A stretch of 64,000 bases of DNA from Dyella telluris (GCF_014297575.1 NZ_CP060412.1:2852001-2916000), one strand, 5' to 3'; positions 1-9,275 are shown, counted from the stretch's first letter. Program-made: numbers and translations. Notes: a model not told the origin generated them from the sequence alone.

Positions 1-2262
1 GCCGTTGGTGAGCTGGCGCAGGTGGCTGGTCAGTGCATGCCAGGCGCGGTCGAGCAGGTTTTCCTTGACCGGGGGCATCTCGCGCACGCGGCCGCAGGCC
101 ATTTCATGGGCGAGTTGTTCCAGCGTGATTTCCTGGCTGCGAAGACCGCGGCGGGTCACGAACAGGCTGTTGCCCGACACCGGTGAGTACCATGCCAGCT
201 TGCGCTGGGTGATGCGTCCGTTGGCGGGGTCGATGAATTCGAACCAGCTGCCGAACGGCAGTTGGCGCAGGCGCTGGCGGATGCGGCGCTCGGGTGATTC
301 AGGCGGCGGTGTCGGCACGGGCGGTGCCGGTACCGGCGGTGGCGCATCCGGTGCCAGGTGTTCACCGAGTCGCTGGTGCTGCTTGAGCTTGAGCGCCAGT
401 TCGGTGGTGGTGGCGGGTTCGGCGGTGGTGGTGGTGGTCGTGGCGGCGCTGGCGGCGGGAATGCCCAGCAGGCGTTGCGCCACCTGCACGGCTTCCTCGG
501 CGTGCATGCCGATCTGCTGCAGGCCCGATTCCACCTCGGCACGCAACAGGTTGCGATCGTGCACCGGATTCTGGCCAAGCAACTGGTCGGTGACGCCCAG
601 GCGCATGGAGAAGGCTTCGCTGTCTTCGCCGTGACGCAGCAAGGTCAGGGCGAGCACGTCGGACCAGGCGCGTTCCAGCAACGTGCGCAGCAGTCCGCGC
701 GGATTGCATTTCTCGAAGCGCTCGGCCATCAGCTCGGCGGCGCGGTGGCGCGCCTGCTCCAGCCGTTCGCGACCCTGCATGGCTTCCACTTGCCGACGTT
801 CGGCGATCTGCGCCTTGCGGTTGAGCAGGCCCAGATGGTGTTCGATGTCGGCCAGCAGGCTGGTGTAGAGACCGGTGCTGGGCGGCTCGCGGCGGGCGCG
901 GTCCACCAGCTGGTTGAGCTTGGCTTCCAGCGAACGATCCACGTCGCCTTCGGGGCCGTCCAGCCAGTCGTTGGCGGCCTCGGTCACCAGGCCAAGCAAC
1001 TTGCGCGCGGGGTGCTCACTCTGATTGAAGAAACCCTGATCGGCCACGGCCATGCGCAGCACAGGCAGCTGCAGCTCGCCCAGCAGTGAATGCGCGTTGC
1101 CCTGGTGATGTACTTGGCGGTCCATCTGCTCGAACAGCATGGCCACCAGTTCCACCGTGTCGCCCTGTTCGTCGGTCAGGTGCATCTGCGCGGAACCCTC
1201 CGCGCGGCCGGTGTTGAGCTGGGTCACCAGTTCGTTGCGCAGGGCCTGCGCGCTGAGCAGTTCGCGGCGTGCCTGGTCGGCGACGTCGCCAACGTGCAGC
1301 TGCAGGGCATCCAGTGCCAGCTGCAGTTCTTCCGGTGTCGCGGCGCGACCGCCCTGGTAATTGAGCGTGCCCTGGCCGGCGCGATGATGGGCAAGCATTT
1401 CGCGAAGGTTGTCGAGCACGGCGATGTTGTCGCTGCGCGCGGGCTGGTGCGCGCCGGCAGCCGCGGCGGGCGGCGTCGGCTGGCGCTGGAACGTCGCCGG
1501 CGGCGTGTCGTTCGGGACGTTGCGCGGCTGGCGCTCCACCTGGGTGCGCGGCGCCGTGGGGAAGGCGCGCAATTGCGGAAGGATGCCATCCGCGCGCAGG
1601 TGTTCGTTGACGGTGTCGTAGAGGGTGGACAGGCTCTGCACCACGGCCAGGTCGAAACACTGCAGCAGATGCAGGCGATGCTCGACGGGTATGTCGGCTT
1701 GGGCCATCGCACCGCGGAAGGCCGAACCCAGCGCGTGGGGGCCCAGTGGCAGATGCTCGCCTTCCAGCGGCGGCATGCCGACCAGCACGGCCAGCCGGTA
1801 ACCCAGCTCGAACAGCGGCGTGCCATGGCGGGCTTCGCCACGCGCTACCAGCTGTTCCAGCGCCACGGACTGCTCGTGCTCGGTGGCATCCAGCAATTCC
1901 AGCGGGCGGCGCAGGGCATCGGCGTGCGTTTCGGGTTCGATGATGGCGCCCACGCCGTTGAACTGCTGGCGCACGCCTTCCATGAAGGCGCGTTCCAGCG
2001 GTACGCGCTGCTGCTGGATCACCTGGCGGGAATAAAGGTAATGCTGCTGCTCGGAGGGGTTGCGTGAGCGTTCCGCCTGCGCGTACAGGCGTTGCGAGGC
2101 TTCGCTCAGGCACAGGCGCAACGGCGCCTCGAGCCAGCTCGCGCAAAGTGCATGGGTTTCTTCGATCAACCGACGCGCGCGCGGCGCCCAGCCGACATGG
2201 TCGGGACGCGACTCCCTATCGGATGCAAACGGTGGTCGTCGACCCTGCTGTTCGACTTCCAT
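1..2262 (-). CDS. DUF1631 family protein (3' end outside window)
   Basis: The minus-strand frame stays open from an ATG at 2262 to the left edge, giving 754 codons without a stop, so the C-terminus is missing. The start has an AAGG Shine-Dalgarno-like stretch just upstream. The N-terminus (MEVEQQGRRPPF...) is followed by a long, mostly helical, Arg/Glu/Gln-rich body. Near the visible end is a conserved block containing SWFEFIDPANGRITQRKLAW and then SPVSGNSLFVTRRG, typical of the DUF1631 C-terminal region. Family members are roughly 700-800 residues, so little is missing. Its biochemical role is unknown; 'thymidine phosphorylase' labels seen on relatives are not supported by anything here. It lies 81 nt downstream of hemW and may be the last gene of rph-rdgB-hemW. 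Confidence 0.8.
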   Translation of the reverse strand, partial: MEVEQQGRRPPFASDRESRPDHVGWAPRARRLIEETHALCASWLEAPLRLCLSEASQRLYAQAERSRNPSEQQHYLYSRQVIQQQRVPLERAFMEGVRQQFNGVGAIIEPETHADALRRPLELLDATEHEQSVALEQLVARGEARHGTPLFELGYRLAVLVGMPPLEGEHLPLGPHALGSAFRGAMAQADIPVEHRLHLLQCFDLAVVQSLSTLYDTVNEHLRADGILPQLRAFPTAPRTQVERQPRNVPNDTPPATFQRQPTPPAAAAGAHQPARSDNIAVLDNLREMLAHHRAGQGTLNYQGGRAATPEELQLALDALQLHVGDVADQARRELLSAQALRNELVTQLNTGRAEGSAQMHLTDEQGDTVELVAMLFEQMDRQVHHQGNAHSLLGELQLPVLRMAVADQGFFNQSEHPARKLLGLVTEAANDWLDGPEGDVDRSLEAKLNQLVDRARREPPSTGLYTSLLADIEHHLGLLNRKAQIAERRQVEAMQGRERLEQARHRAAELMAERFEKCNPRGLLRTLLERAWSDVLALTLLRHGEDSEAFSMRLGVTDQLLGQNPVHDRNLLRAEVESGLQQIGMHAEEAVQVAQRLLGIPAASAATTTTTTAEPATTTELALKLKQHQRLGEHLAPDAPPPVPAPPVPTPPPESPERRIRQRLRQLPFGSWFEFIDPANGRITQRKLAWYSPVSGNSLFVTRRGLRSQEITLEQLAHEMACGRVREMPPVKENLLDRAWHALTSHLRQLTNG

Positions 2263-2343
2263 GACACACCTTGATTCATTCCCCCCGGATGGCGGCAAGT
2301 CTAAAGCGCGCCCCGCGCTCCCGCCATCGGCCGGACGGTGGAT

Positions 2344-3510
2344 TCAGTCAAGGAATCCGGAGATGACGTCGTTGAGGAAGCGCTGGCCGAGGGCGGTGGT
2401 ATGCAGGCGGTCGGCTTCGCCGCTCAGCCAGCCTTGCTCGCGGGCACGCTTGAGGGCGGCGCCGATGCGCGCGGCCGGCAGGCCGGTGCGTTCGGCGAAA
2501 TCGGCCATGGGCACGCCGTCGATCAGGCGCAGGGCGTTGAGCATGTACTCGAACGGCAGTTCGTCGGCCGCCACGGGGTTGCTGCCACCGATGCGCTCCG
2601 GGCTGCCAGGGGCGGCCAGATAGGCCTTGGGGTGGCGGGTTTTCCAGCGGCGAATGATGTCGCCCGCGGCAACGTCGGTAATTTTACCGTGTGCCCCGGC
2701 GCCGATACCGAGGTAGTCGCCGAAGCGCCAGTAGTTGAGATTGTGCTCGCAGCGGCGATCGGGCCGGGCATAGGCGGATACCTCGTATTGCCTATAGCCG
2801 GCGTCAGCCAGCTGTTGTTCGCAGGCTTCCTGCATGGCCCAGGCGTGGTCGTCGTCCGGCAGCGGCGGCGGATTGGCCGCAAATGCCGTGTTCGGCTCCA
2901 GCGTCAGCTGGTAGTGCGAAACATGCGTCGGCTGCAGGGCGACGGCGCGCGCCACGTCGGCCAGCGCACCTTCCTGCGATTGCTCGGGCAGGGCATACAT
3001 CAGGTCGAGGTTGATATTGCTGTAGCCGGCATCCTGCGCCGATTTCACCGCAGCCTCGGCCTCGCTGGCCGAGTGGATGCGGCCAAGGCGGCGCAGCTTG
3101 TCGTCGTCGAAGCTCTGGATGCCGAACGAGAGCCGGTTGACCCCCGCCGCCAGATAGCCGTCGAAACGGCCGTGCTCCACCGTGCCCGGATTGGTCTCCA
3201 GCGTGATCTCCGTGCCGGCCGCCAGTGGCAGGCGCTCGCGCACGCCATCGAGGAAACGGGCGATCTGCTCCGGCGTGAACAGGCTGGGCGTGCCGCCGCC
3301 GAAAAACACGCTGTGCACGGCGCGGCCATGGATGGCGGCGCCGAAATCACGCAGGTCGGCATCGAGGTCGGCGAGCAATGCGTCCACGTATGCCTCGTAC
3401 GGCGGTGGCTCGCCGCGCAGGCCGTGGGAGTTGAAGTCGCAGTAGGGGCACTTCTTCACGCACCACGGCATGTGGACGTACAGCGAAAGCGGGGGCGCGA
3501 TCAGGGACAT
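2344..3510 (-). CDS. hemW: HemW, radical SAM heme chaperone
   Basis: 388 residues. The radical-SAM cluster motif is CVKKCPYC (CxxxCxxC) at about residues 17-24, followed by DFNSHG. The FFGGGTPSLF stretch and the ETNPGTV segment are typical of the HemN/HemW group. The N-terminus begins directly with the radical-SAM barrel, as in HemW, and lacks the N-terminal extension of coproporphyrinogen dehydrogenase HemN. HemW is a cytoplasmic heme-binding chaperone that passes heme to target proteins. The gene starts 3 nt after the rdgB stop, indicating cotranscription with rdgB and rph. Confidence 0.92.
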   Translation of the reverse strand: MSLIAPPLSLYVHMPWCVKKCPYCDFNSHGLRGEPPPYEAYVDALLADLDADLRDFGAAIHGRAVHSVFFGGGTPSLFTPEQIARFLDGVRERLPLAAGTEITLETNPGTVEHGRFDGYLAAGVNRLSFGIQSFDDDKLRRLGRIHSASEAEAAVKSAQDAGYSNINLDLMYALPEQSQEGALADVARAVALQPTHVSHYQLTLEPNTAFAANPPPLPDDDHAWAMQEACEQQLADAGYRQYEVSAYARPDRRCEHNLNYWRFGDYLGIGAGAHGKITDVAAGDIIRRWKTRHPKAYLAAPGSPERIGGSNPVAADELPFEYMLNALRLIDGVPMADFAERTGLPAARIGAALKRAREQGWLSGEADRLHTTALGQRFLNDVISGFLD

Positions 3511-3513
3511 GAC

Positions 3514-4113
3514 TTAAACGTGCAGCTCGCTCAACTGGCTACGCAGCAGCGCGAGTGCGCGGCCACGATGGCTGATTCGGTTCTTCAGGCCGGGGGCGAG
3601 TTCGGCGGCGCTCACCGTCTCGTCGTCGGGCAGGAACAAGGGGTCGTAGCCGAAGCCGTGCTCGCCACGCTCTTCGGTAAGCACGCGGCCGTGCCAGCGA
3701 CCTTCGGCGATCAGTGGCGCCGGATCGTCGGCATGCTGCAGCAGCACCAGCACGCAGATGAAGAACGCGCCGCGCTGCTCCGTCGGCACGCCGTCGAGTT
3801 CGCGCAGCAGTCGGGCATTGTTGGCGGCGTTGTCGCCATGCGCACCACTGTAGCGCGCCGAGTAAAGACCCGGCGCGCCGCGCAGGTGTTCCACGCACAG
3901 GCCTGAATCATCGGCCAGCGCCGGCAGGCCGCTGATGCGCGCAGCGTGGCGGGCCTTGAGCAGCGCGTTCTCCACGAAGGTGAGGCCGGTTTCGTCGGCA
4001 TCGTCCACGTTGAAGGCCGATTGCGGCTCGACGTGCAGCCCGCTGTCGGCCAGCAGGGCGTTGAACTCTTTCAGCTTGCCGGGATTGCTGCTGGCCAGGA
4101 CGATGCGTGTCAT
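3514..4113 (-). CDS. rdgB: RdgB/HAM1, dITP/XTP pyrophosphatase
   Basis: 199 residues, the normal length for the family. Hallmarks are the N-terminal SSNPGKLKEF nucleotide-binding loop, the DDSGLCVEHL segment with the metal-binding acidic pair, GYDPLF near residue 150, and the C-terminal SHRGRAL. The enzyme hydrolyses dITP, ITP and XTP to monophosphates and keeps deaminated purines out of DNA and RNA. It sits between rph (17 nt upstream) and hemW (3 nt downstream), a common proteobacterial order. Confidence 0.94.
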   Translation of the reverse strand: MTRIVLASSNPGKLKEFNALLADSGLHVEPQSAFNVDDADETGLTFVENALLKARHAARISGLPALADDSGLCVEHLRGAPGLYSARYSGAHGDNAANNARLLRELDGVPTEQRGAFFICVLVLLQHADDPAPLIAEGRWHGRVLTEERGEHGFGYDPLFLPDDETVSAAELAPGLKNRISHRGRALALLRSQLSELHV

Positions 4114-4130
4114 GCGTGCTTCCGCGTGGA

Positions 4131-4862
4131 TCAGGGCAGTTCCAGCGCAGCGCGCTGGGCGGCGACCAGTTCGTTCACGCCCTTCTCTGCCAGGCCGAGC
4201 AGGGCGTCCATTTCGTCGCGGCGGAAGGCGTGGCCTTCGGCCGTGCCCTGCACCTCGATGAAGCCGCCGCCGTCGTTCATCACGACGTTCATGTCGGTGT
4301 CGCAGCTGGAGTCTTCGGCGTAGTCCAGGTCGAGCACCGGCACGCCCTGGTAGATGCCCACGGACACCGCGGCCACGGCACCCATGATCGGGTTGCGGCG
4401 CAGGTTCTCGCGCTTCATCAGCAGGGTGACGGCGTCCACCAGCGCGACATAGGCGCCGGTGATGGCCGCCGTACGCGTGCCGCCGTCGGCCTGGATGACG
4501 TCGCAGTCCAGCGTGATCACGCGCTCGCCCAGGGCCTGGCGGTCCACGCAGGCGCGCAGGCTGCGACCGATCAGGCGCTGGATTTCCATGGTGCGACCGC
4601 CCTGGCCGCCGCGCGCGGCTTCGCGCTGCATGCGGGTGTGGGTGGCGCGGGGCAGCATGCCGTATTCGGCGGTGACCCAGCCTTCACCCTTGCCGCGCAG
4701 CCACGGCGGCACGCGGTCTTCGATGCTGGCGGTGCACAGCACCTGGGTGTCGCCGAAGCTCACCAGCACCGATCCTTCGGCGTGGCGGGTGTAATGACGT
4801 TCAATGGTGACGGTGCGCAGCTGATCGCTGGCGCGGCCACTGGGGCGGCTGGGGGAGCTCAT
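4131..4862 (-). CDS. rph: RNase PH
   Basis: Phosphorolytic 3'-5' exoribonuclease that trims tRNA 3' ends. The chosen ATG at 4862 gives 243 residues starting [16 protein letters not shown], which fits the family; an upstream in-frame ATG at 4952 would add 30 unrelated residues. Signatures include the N-terminal RPSGRA...QLR motif, [31 protein letters not shown] around the phosphate site, and [19 protein letters not shown]. It is first in the rph-rdgB-hemW operon and divergent from yicC across a 76-nt gap. Confidence 0.95.
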   Translation of the reverse strand: MSSPSRPSGRASDQLRTVTIERHYTRHAEGSVLVSFGDTQVLCTASIEDRVPPWLRGKGEGWVTAEYGMLPRATHTRMQREAARGGQGGRTMEIQRLIGRSLRACVDRQALGERVITLDCDVIQADGGTRTAAITGAYVALVDAVTLLMKRENLRRNPIMGAVAAVSVGIYQGVPVLDLDYAEDSSCDTDMNVVMNDGGGFIEVQGTAEGHAFRRDEMDALLGLAEKGVNELVAAQRAALELP

Positions 4863-4938
4863 GTAGGGCAGGCCATTGGGCAAGGCAGGGCAGGAAAGTT
4901 TACCATTGCGCCCTTTCCTGGCGATTCCAAGGTTTCCC

Positions 4939-5799
4939 ATGACCCGCAGCATGACGGCTTATGCCTCCGCCGAGACCACGGGCCCGGCTGGCACGCTGGC
5001 CTGCGAATTGCGCACGGTCAACCATCGCTACCTGGAGCTGAGCCCGCGCCTGCCCGACGAATTGCGGGTGTTCGAGCCGGCCCTGCGCGAACGCATCGCC
5101 GCTCGCCTGTCGCGCGGCAAGGTGGATGTCACCGTGCGCCTGCGTGGCGAGGCACGGGCTGAATCGCTGCAGGTCAACGCCATCGCCCTGGCGCGCCTGT
5201 CCGAGCTGGCGCAGGACCTGGAAGCGCGTTTCCCGCGCATGAATATCGAATTCACGGAGCTGCTCCGCTTTCCGGGCGTGCTGCAGCAGTCGGATGTGGA
5301 TCCGGACGTGCTGCAGGCTGCCCTGCTGGAGGTGCTCGACCGCGCACTCGAGGCACTTACCGCCACCCGCGAACGCGAAGGCGCCAAGCTGGCCGAGCTG
5401 CTGAGGGAGCGACTGGATGCCATCGAGCGCATCGTGGCCGATGTGCGCGGCTTCATGCCGCAGATCCGCGAAGGGCTGCGCACGCGCCTGGAATCGCGCC
5501 TGGCCGACCTCAAGCAGCCGGCCGACCCGGGTCGCCTGGAGCAAGAGCTGGTGCTGCAGATCACGCGCAGCGATGTCGACGAGGAACTCGACCGCCTGGC
5601 CACGCACATCGCCGAAACGCGCCGCGTGCTCAATACGAAGGAGCCGGTCGGTCGCCGCCTCGATTTCCTCATGCAGGAATTCAACCGCGAAGCGAACACG
5701 CTCGGCTCCAAGGCCGTCGACGTGCGCAGCACCAATGCGGCGGTGGACCTGAAGGTGCTGATCGAGCAGATGCGCGAACAGGTGCAGAACATCGAATGA
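4939..5799 (+). CDS. yicC: YicC/YloC family endoribonuclease
   Basis: 286 residues from the ATG at 4939. The start matches the family opening [12 protein letters not shown]; an in-frame ATG at 4876 would add 21 atypical residues. The N-terminal half contains [16 protein letters not shown] and the C-terminal DUF1732 half ends in [16 protein letters not shown]...[23 protein letters not shown]. YicC proteins have been reported as endoribonucleases. The stop overlaps the gmk start by ATGA, so the two are translationally coupled. Confidence 0.92.
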   Translation: MTRSMTAYASAETTGPAGTLACELRTVNHRYLELSPRLPDELRVFEPALRERIAARLSRGKVDVTVRLRGEARAESLQVNAIALARLSELAQDLEARFPRMNIEFTELLRFPGVLQQSDVDPDVLQAALLEVLDRALEALTATREREGAKLAELLRERLDAIERIVADVRGFMPQIREGLRTRLESRLADLKQPADPGRLEQELVLQITRSDVDEELDRLATHIAETRRVLNTKEPVGRRLDFLMQEFNREANTLGSKAVDVRSTNAAVDLKVLIEQMREQVQNIE

Positions 5800-6437
5800 A
5801 CACGACCACGCCTCCCGCCGAAAGCGCGACCTGCACCCTGTTCGTGGTGGCTGCGCCTTCGGGTGCGGGCAAGTCCACGCTGGTCAATGCGCTGCTGGAG
5901 CGGGAGCCGGCGATCTCGCTGTCGATCTCGCACACCACCCGCCCGCCGCGGCCGGGCGAGCTGTACGGCCGGCACTACTTCTTCGTGGAGCGCGAGGCGT
6001 TCGAGCAGGAGATTGCCGAGGGCATCTTCCTCGAACATGCCGAAGTGCATGGCAACCTCTACGGCACGTCGCGCAACACGGTGGATACGCTGCTCGCCTC
6101 CGGGCGCGACGTCTTGCTGGAAATCGACTGGCAGGGCGCGCGGCAGATCCGCAAGAGCAAGCCGGACTGCGTAAGCGTGTTCATCCTGCCGCCGTCGCGC
6201 GCCGAGCTGGAGCGCCGCCTGCGCGGTCGCGGGTCGGACAGCGCCGAGGTGATCGCTCGCCGCCTGCACAACTCGCGCGAAGAAATTGCCCATGCGCACG
6301 AGTTCGACTTCATCATCGTCAACGACAACTTCGATGAGGCGCTCGGCGACCTGCAGGCCATCGTGCGCGCGGTGCGCGAGCGCTCGGAGCTGCCGTGGAA
6401 GCGTCACGAGGCGCTGATCCAGGAGTTGCTGGCCTGA
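5796..6437 (+). CDS. gmk: Guanylate kinase
   Basis: 213 residues. The P-loop APSGAGKSTL is near residue 20, followed by SISHTTRPPRPGE and GRHYFFVER of the GMP-binding domain, and LLEIDWQGARQIR. It phosphorylates GMP to GDP with ATP and so feeds GTP and (p)ppGpp pools. It overlaps yicC by ATGA. In E. coli gmk is followed by rpoZ and spoT; here those genes resume about 5 kb downstream, after a REP-type hairpin and the mla block. Confidence 0.96.
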   Translation: MNTTTPPAESATCTLFVVAAPSGAGKSTLVNALLEREPAISLSISHTTRPPRPGELYGRHYFFVEREAFEQEIAEGIFLEHAEVHGNLYGTSRNTVDTLLASGRDVLLEIDWQGARQIRKSKPDCVSVFILPPSRAELERRLRGRGSDSAEVIARRLHNSREEIAHAHEFDFIIVNDNFDEALGDLQAIVRAVRERSELPWKRHEALIQELLA

Positions 6438-6451
6438 TGGGCTGCTCCACT

Positions 6452-6567
6452 CTGTAGGAGCGCACTTGTGCGCGACCGGCCGATTACGGGATAGGGGCGC
6501 GCCCGGCTCCCGCCTGTCACAGAGGAGTGCCGTCAGTCCGCGGTCGCGCACAAGTGCGCTCCTACAG
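6452..6567. repeat. REP-type inverted-repeat doublet after gmk
   Basis: Two 27-nt arms (6452-6478 and 6541-6567) are exact reverse complements, separated by 62 nt. The core is GTAGGAGCGCACTTGTGCGC. Each arm is itself partly palindromic (GCGCACTTGTGCGC), so the element resembles a REP doublet (REPIN). The same core recurs as a doublet at 41622-41700. It lies between gmk and mlaF and may also act as a transcription or mRNA-stability boundary. Confidence 0.85.
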
Positions 6568-6692
6568 GGGAACTGTCAGAGGTCGCCAAGGTCTTGTTTT
6601 ATTAGCCATTCCTGAGCGTCCTGAGAGGGGGCTCATGGCCTTCGTCCCCCTATTCAGCTAATTTGGCGCTTTTCCCCGGACCTCTCCCGCCC

Positions 6693-7529
6693 ATGATCGA
6701 CTCCGTTAGCGCCAAGCCAGACGACAGCGCCCTGGTGCGCGTCCGTGGCCTGACCACGGTGCTCAATGGCAAGAAAGTCTTCGATGCGCTGGACATGGAC
6801 ATCCCGCGCGGCAAGATCACCGCGATCATGGGACCCAGCGGCACCGGCAAGACCACTCTGCTGAAGCACATCACCGGGCAGATGCGCGGCGACAAGGGCG
6901 AGGTCTGGGTGGACGGCAAGAACGTGCCGACCCTGTCGCGTGACAAGCTGTTCGAGCTGCGCGAGCGCATCGGTTACCTGTTCCAGAATTCCGCGCTGCT
7001 CACCGACTTCGACGTGTTCGAGAACGTGGCGTTTCCGCTGCGCCAGCACACAGCGCTGCCGGAAGTGCTGATCCGCAACATCGTGCTTACCAAGCTGCAG
7101 GCCGTGGGCCTGCGCGGTGCGGCGGACCTGATGCCGACGGAACTGTCGGGCGGCATGGCGCGTCGCGTGGCGTTGGCGCGCGCCATCGTGTTCGATCCCA
7201 TGCTGATCCTGTACGACGAACCTTTCGTTGGCCTCGATCCCATCGCGCTGAACCAGGTGCTGAAGCTGATCCGCACGCTCAACCAGACGCTGGGCATCAC
7301 CAGTGTGCTGGTGGCGCACGAGCTTGAGGCGATCAAACAAGTGGCCGATCACATCTATCTGATCGCCAACGGCAAGGTGGTGGCACAGGGCGATCCCAAG
7401 ACCATTGCCGATGATGGTTCGCCGTGGACGCGCCAGTTCTTCGGTGGCGAGGCCGACGGCCCGGTGCCGTTCCAGTATCCGGCCGGCGATCTGGGCGCGG
7501 CGCTTGGTTTTCCAGGGAAGGGCGCATGA
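6693..7529 (+). CDS. mlaF: MlaF, phospholipid ABC transporter ATPase
   Basis: 278 residues from the ATG at 6693; an in-frame TTG at 6663 is a less likely start. It has Walker A GPSGTGKTTLLK, the signature LSGGMARRVALARA and Walker B LILYDEPFVGLDP, followed by an H-loop (VAHELEA). MlaF powers the MlaFEDB inner-membrane complex that moves glycerophospholipids between inner and outer membranes. It is the first gene of mlaFEDCB; mlaE overlaps it by ATGA. Confidence 0.95.
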   Translation: MIDSVSAKPDDSALVRVRGLTTVLNGKKVFDALDMDIPRGKITAIMGPSGTGKTTLLKHITGQMRGDKGEVWVDGKNVPTLSRDKLFELRERIGYLFQNSALLTDFDVFENVAFPLRQHTALPEVLIRNIVLTKLQAVGLRGAADLMPTELSGGMARRVALARAIVFDPMLILYDEPFVGLDPIALNQVLKLIRTLNQTLGITSVLVAHELEAIKQVADHIYLIANGKVVAQGDPKTIADDGSPWTRQFFGGEADGPVPFQYPAGDLGAALGFPGKGA

Positions 7530-8299
7530 GCGCGACGTCAGGTTCCGAAAATATCGTGGTGCGTTCGCTGTCGCAGATCGGCGATTGCGGGTTGTTCCTG
7601 CTGCGCATTCTTTCGGCCGTGCCGCGCAGCCTGCGCCACTGGCGCGAGACGGTGCGCCAGCTGTGGTTCGTCGGCGCGATGAGCCTGATCATCATCATGG
7701 TCTGCGGCCTGTTCGTGGGCATGGTGCTGGGCCTGCAGCTGTATGACGTCCTGTCGATCTTCGGCGGTACCTCGGCCACCGGCACGGTGGTGGCCATCGC
7801 CATCTATCGCGAGCTGGGGCCGGTAGTGACGGCGCTGCTGTTTGCCGGCCGCGCTGGCACGTCGGTCACGGCCGAAATCGGCCTGATGCGTGCGACCGAC
7901 CAGATCGCCGCGATGGAGATGATGGCGGTCGACCCGATTGCCTACGTGGTGGCGCCGCGCTTCCTCGCTGGCGTGATCGCCATGCCCCTGCTGACCTGCG
8001 TGTTCTGCGCGCTGGGCATCTTTGGCGGCCACCTGGTGGGCGTGACCTGGCTGGGCATCGATAACGGCACCTTCTGGTCGAACATGACCGCCACCGTCGA
8101 GGTGGTGAAGGATGTGGTCAACGGCGTGATCTGGAAGAGCGTCGTGTTCGGCATCGTGGTGTCGCTGATCGCCGTGTTCCAGGGCTACACCACGCCGCCG
8201 ACCAGCGAGGGCGTGGCTTACGCCACCACGCGTACCGTCGTTGCCTCGTCCATCGCCATCCTGGCGCTGGACTTCGTGCTCACCGCCTTCTTGATGTGA
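7526..8299 (+). CDS. mlaE: MlaE, phospholipid ABC transporter permease
   Basis: 257 residues from the ATG at 7526, which overlaps the mlaF stop. It is a multi-spanning permease of the MlaE/Ttg2B family. Characteristic segments are GMVLGLQLYDVL, YRELGPVVTALLFAGRAGTS and EIGLMRATDQIAAMEMMAVDP, and it ends in a hydrophobic helix (ILALDFVLTAFLM). Its dimer forms the membrane core that supports the MlaD ring and binds MlaF. Confidence 0.95.
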   Translation: MSATSGSENIVVRSLSQIGDCGLFLLRILSAVPRSLRHWRETVRQLWFVGAMSLIIIMVCGLFVGMVLGLQLYDVLSIFGGTSATGTVVAIAIYRELGPVVTALLFAGRAGTSVTAEIGLMRATDQIAAMEMMAVDPIAYVVAPRFLAGVIAMPLLTCVFCALGIFGGHLVGVTWLGIDNGTFWSNMTATVEVVKDVVNGVIWKSVVFGIVVSLIAVFQGYTTPPTSEGVAYATTRTVVASSIAILALDFVLTAFLM

Positions 8300-8358
8300 G
8301 TGCCTGACGTGAGCGCATCCATGACCGTAACTACCCACTTTTCCATGAGGATCGTGCC

Positions 8359-9222
8359 GTGAGCCAGAGACAATCCTATGCCGTCGGCACCGGCCTGTTC
8401 ATCGTGCTTGGTTTTGCCGCGCTGGGTTACCTTGCGACGCAGACCACTTCGGTGGCCAACACCAGTCGTGGCCCGAGCTATGCCGTCGAAGCGCACTTCG
8501 CCAACATCGGCCAGCTCAAGGAGCGCGCGCCGGTGAAGGTGGCGGGTGTTCGCGTGGGCCAGGTCCAGTCGATCGTGCTCGATCCGGGCAAGGAGACGGC
8601 CGATGTGAAGCTGGCCATCGACAAGCGCTACGACCAGATCCCGGACGACTCCGTCGCCACCATCTTCACCAGTGGCCTGCTGGGCGACCAGTACGTGGGC
8701 CTGCAGTACGGCAGCTCCAAGAAGACGCTGGCCGAGGGCGGCACGCTGGCGCTGACGCGTCCGGCCCAGCAGCTGGAGGAAATGCTCGGCAAGTTCTTCG
8801 GTGCTGGCGGCGTGGCGGACAACCTGTCCGGCAGTTATTACGTCAAGGCCCGGTTCACCAACGTGGGCGCACTTTCCGTCGGCGCTCCGGTGAAGATGGC
8901 CGGCGTGGCCATCGGCAGCGTGCAGGCAGTGAAGGCCGATCCGGTGAAACTGGACGCCGAAGTCACCCTGGCCATCGACAAGCGCTACGACCAGATCCCG
9001 GATGATTCCGCCGCGGCGGTGTTCACCAGTGGTTTGATCGGCACCCAGTACGTTGCCGTCCAGCCCGGCGGCTCGCCGGACATGCTCAAGAACGGCGATG
9101 AGATGGTGCTGACCCAGTCGGCCATGCAGATCGAAGACCTGATCGGCAAGTTCCTCGTCAGTGGCTCGTCCTCTGACAAGAAGCCGGCTGATGCCGGCAA
9201 GACCGACAGCGGCAAGCATTGA
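8359..9222 (+). CDS. mlaD: MlaD with two tandem MCE domains
   Basis: 287 residues with a GTG start preceded by AGGA. An N-terminal membrane anchor (about residues 8-27) is followed by one MCE domain at about 40-117 with a helical tail to about 150, then a second MCE domain at about 159-236 with its own tail to about 267. The repeats share the LAIDKRYDQIPDDS motif (residues 85-98 and 204-217), a 119-residue period. E. coli MlaD is about 183 residues with a single MCE domain forming one hexameric ring, so two stacked rings are inferred here. Flanking mlaF/E and mlaC/B support an Mla role over PqiB or LetB, which belong to other operons. Confidence 0.9.
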   Translation: MSQRQSYAVGTGLFIVLGFAALGYLATQTTSVANTSRGPSYAVEAHFANIGQLKERAPVKVAGVRVGQVQSIVLDPGKETADVKLAIDKRYDQIPDDSVATIFTSGLLGDQYVGLQYGSSKKTLAEGGTLALTRPAQQLEEMLGKFFGAGGVADNLSGSYYVKARFTNVGALSVGAPVKMAGVAIGSVQAVKADPVKLDAEVTLAIDKRYDQIPDDSAAAVFTSGLIGTQYVAVQPGGSPDMLKNGDEMVLTQSAMQIEDLIGKFLVSGSSSDKKPADAGKTDSGKH

Positions 9223-9275
9223 ACCGGCGCATCCCGTACCGATATTCCAACGACGTATTCCCCAGGAGTTTCCCC

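Noticed and set aside
1016..2146. 376-residue minus-strand ORF in the first 2.1 kb
   Set aside because: It is an out-of-frame reading of the DUF1631 gene, rich in Arg, Ala and Pro. The true frame runs from 2262 to the left edge.
2338..3906. 522-residue plus-strand ORF over hemW and rdgB
   Set aside because: It spans two convincing minus-strand genes and shows only shadow composition.
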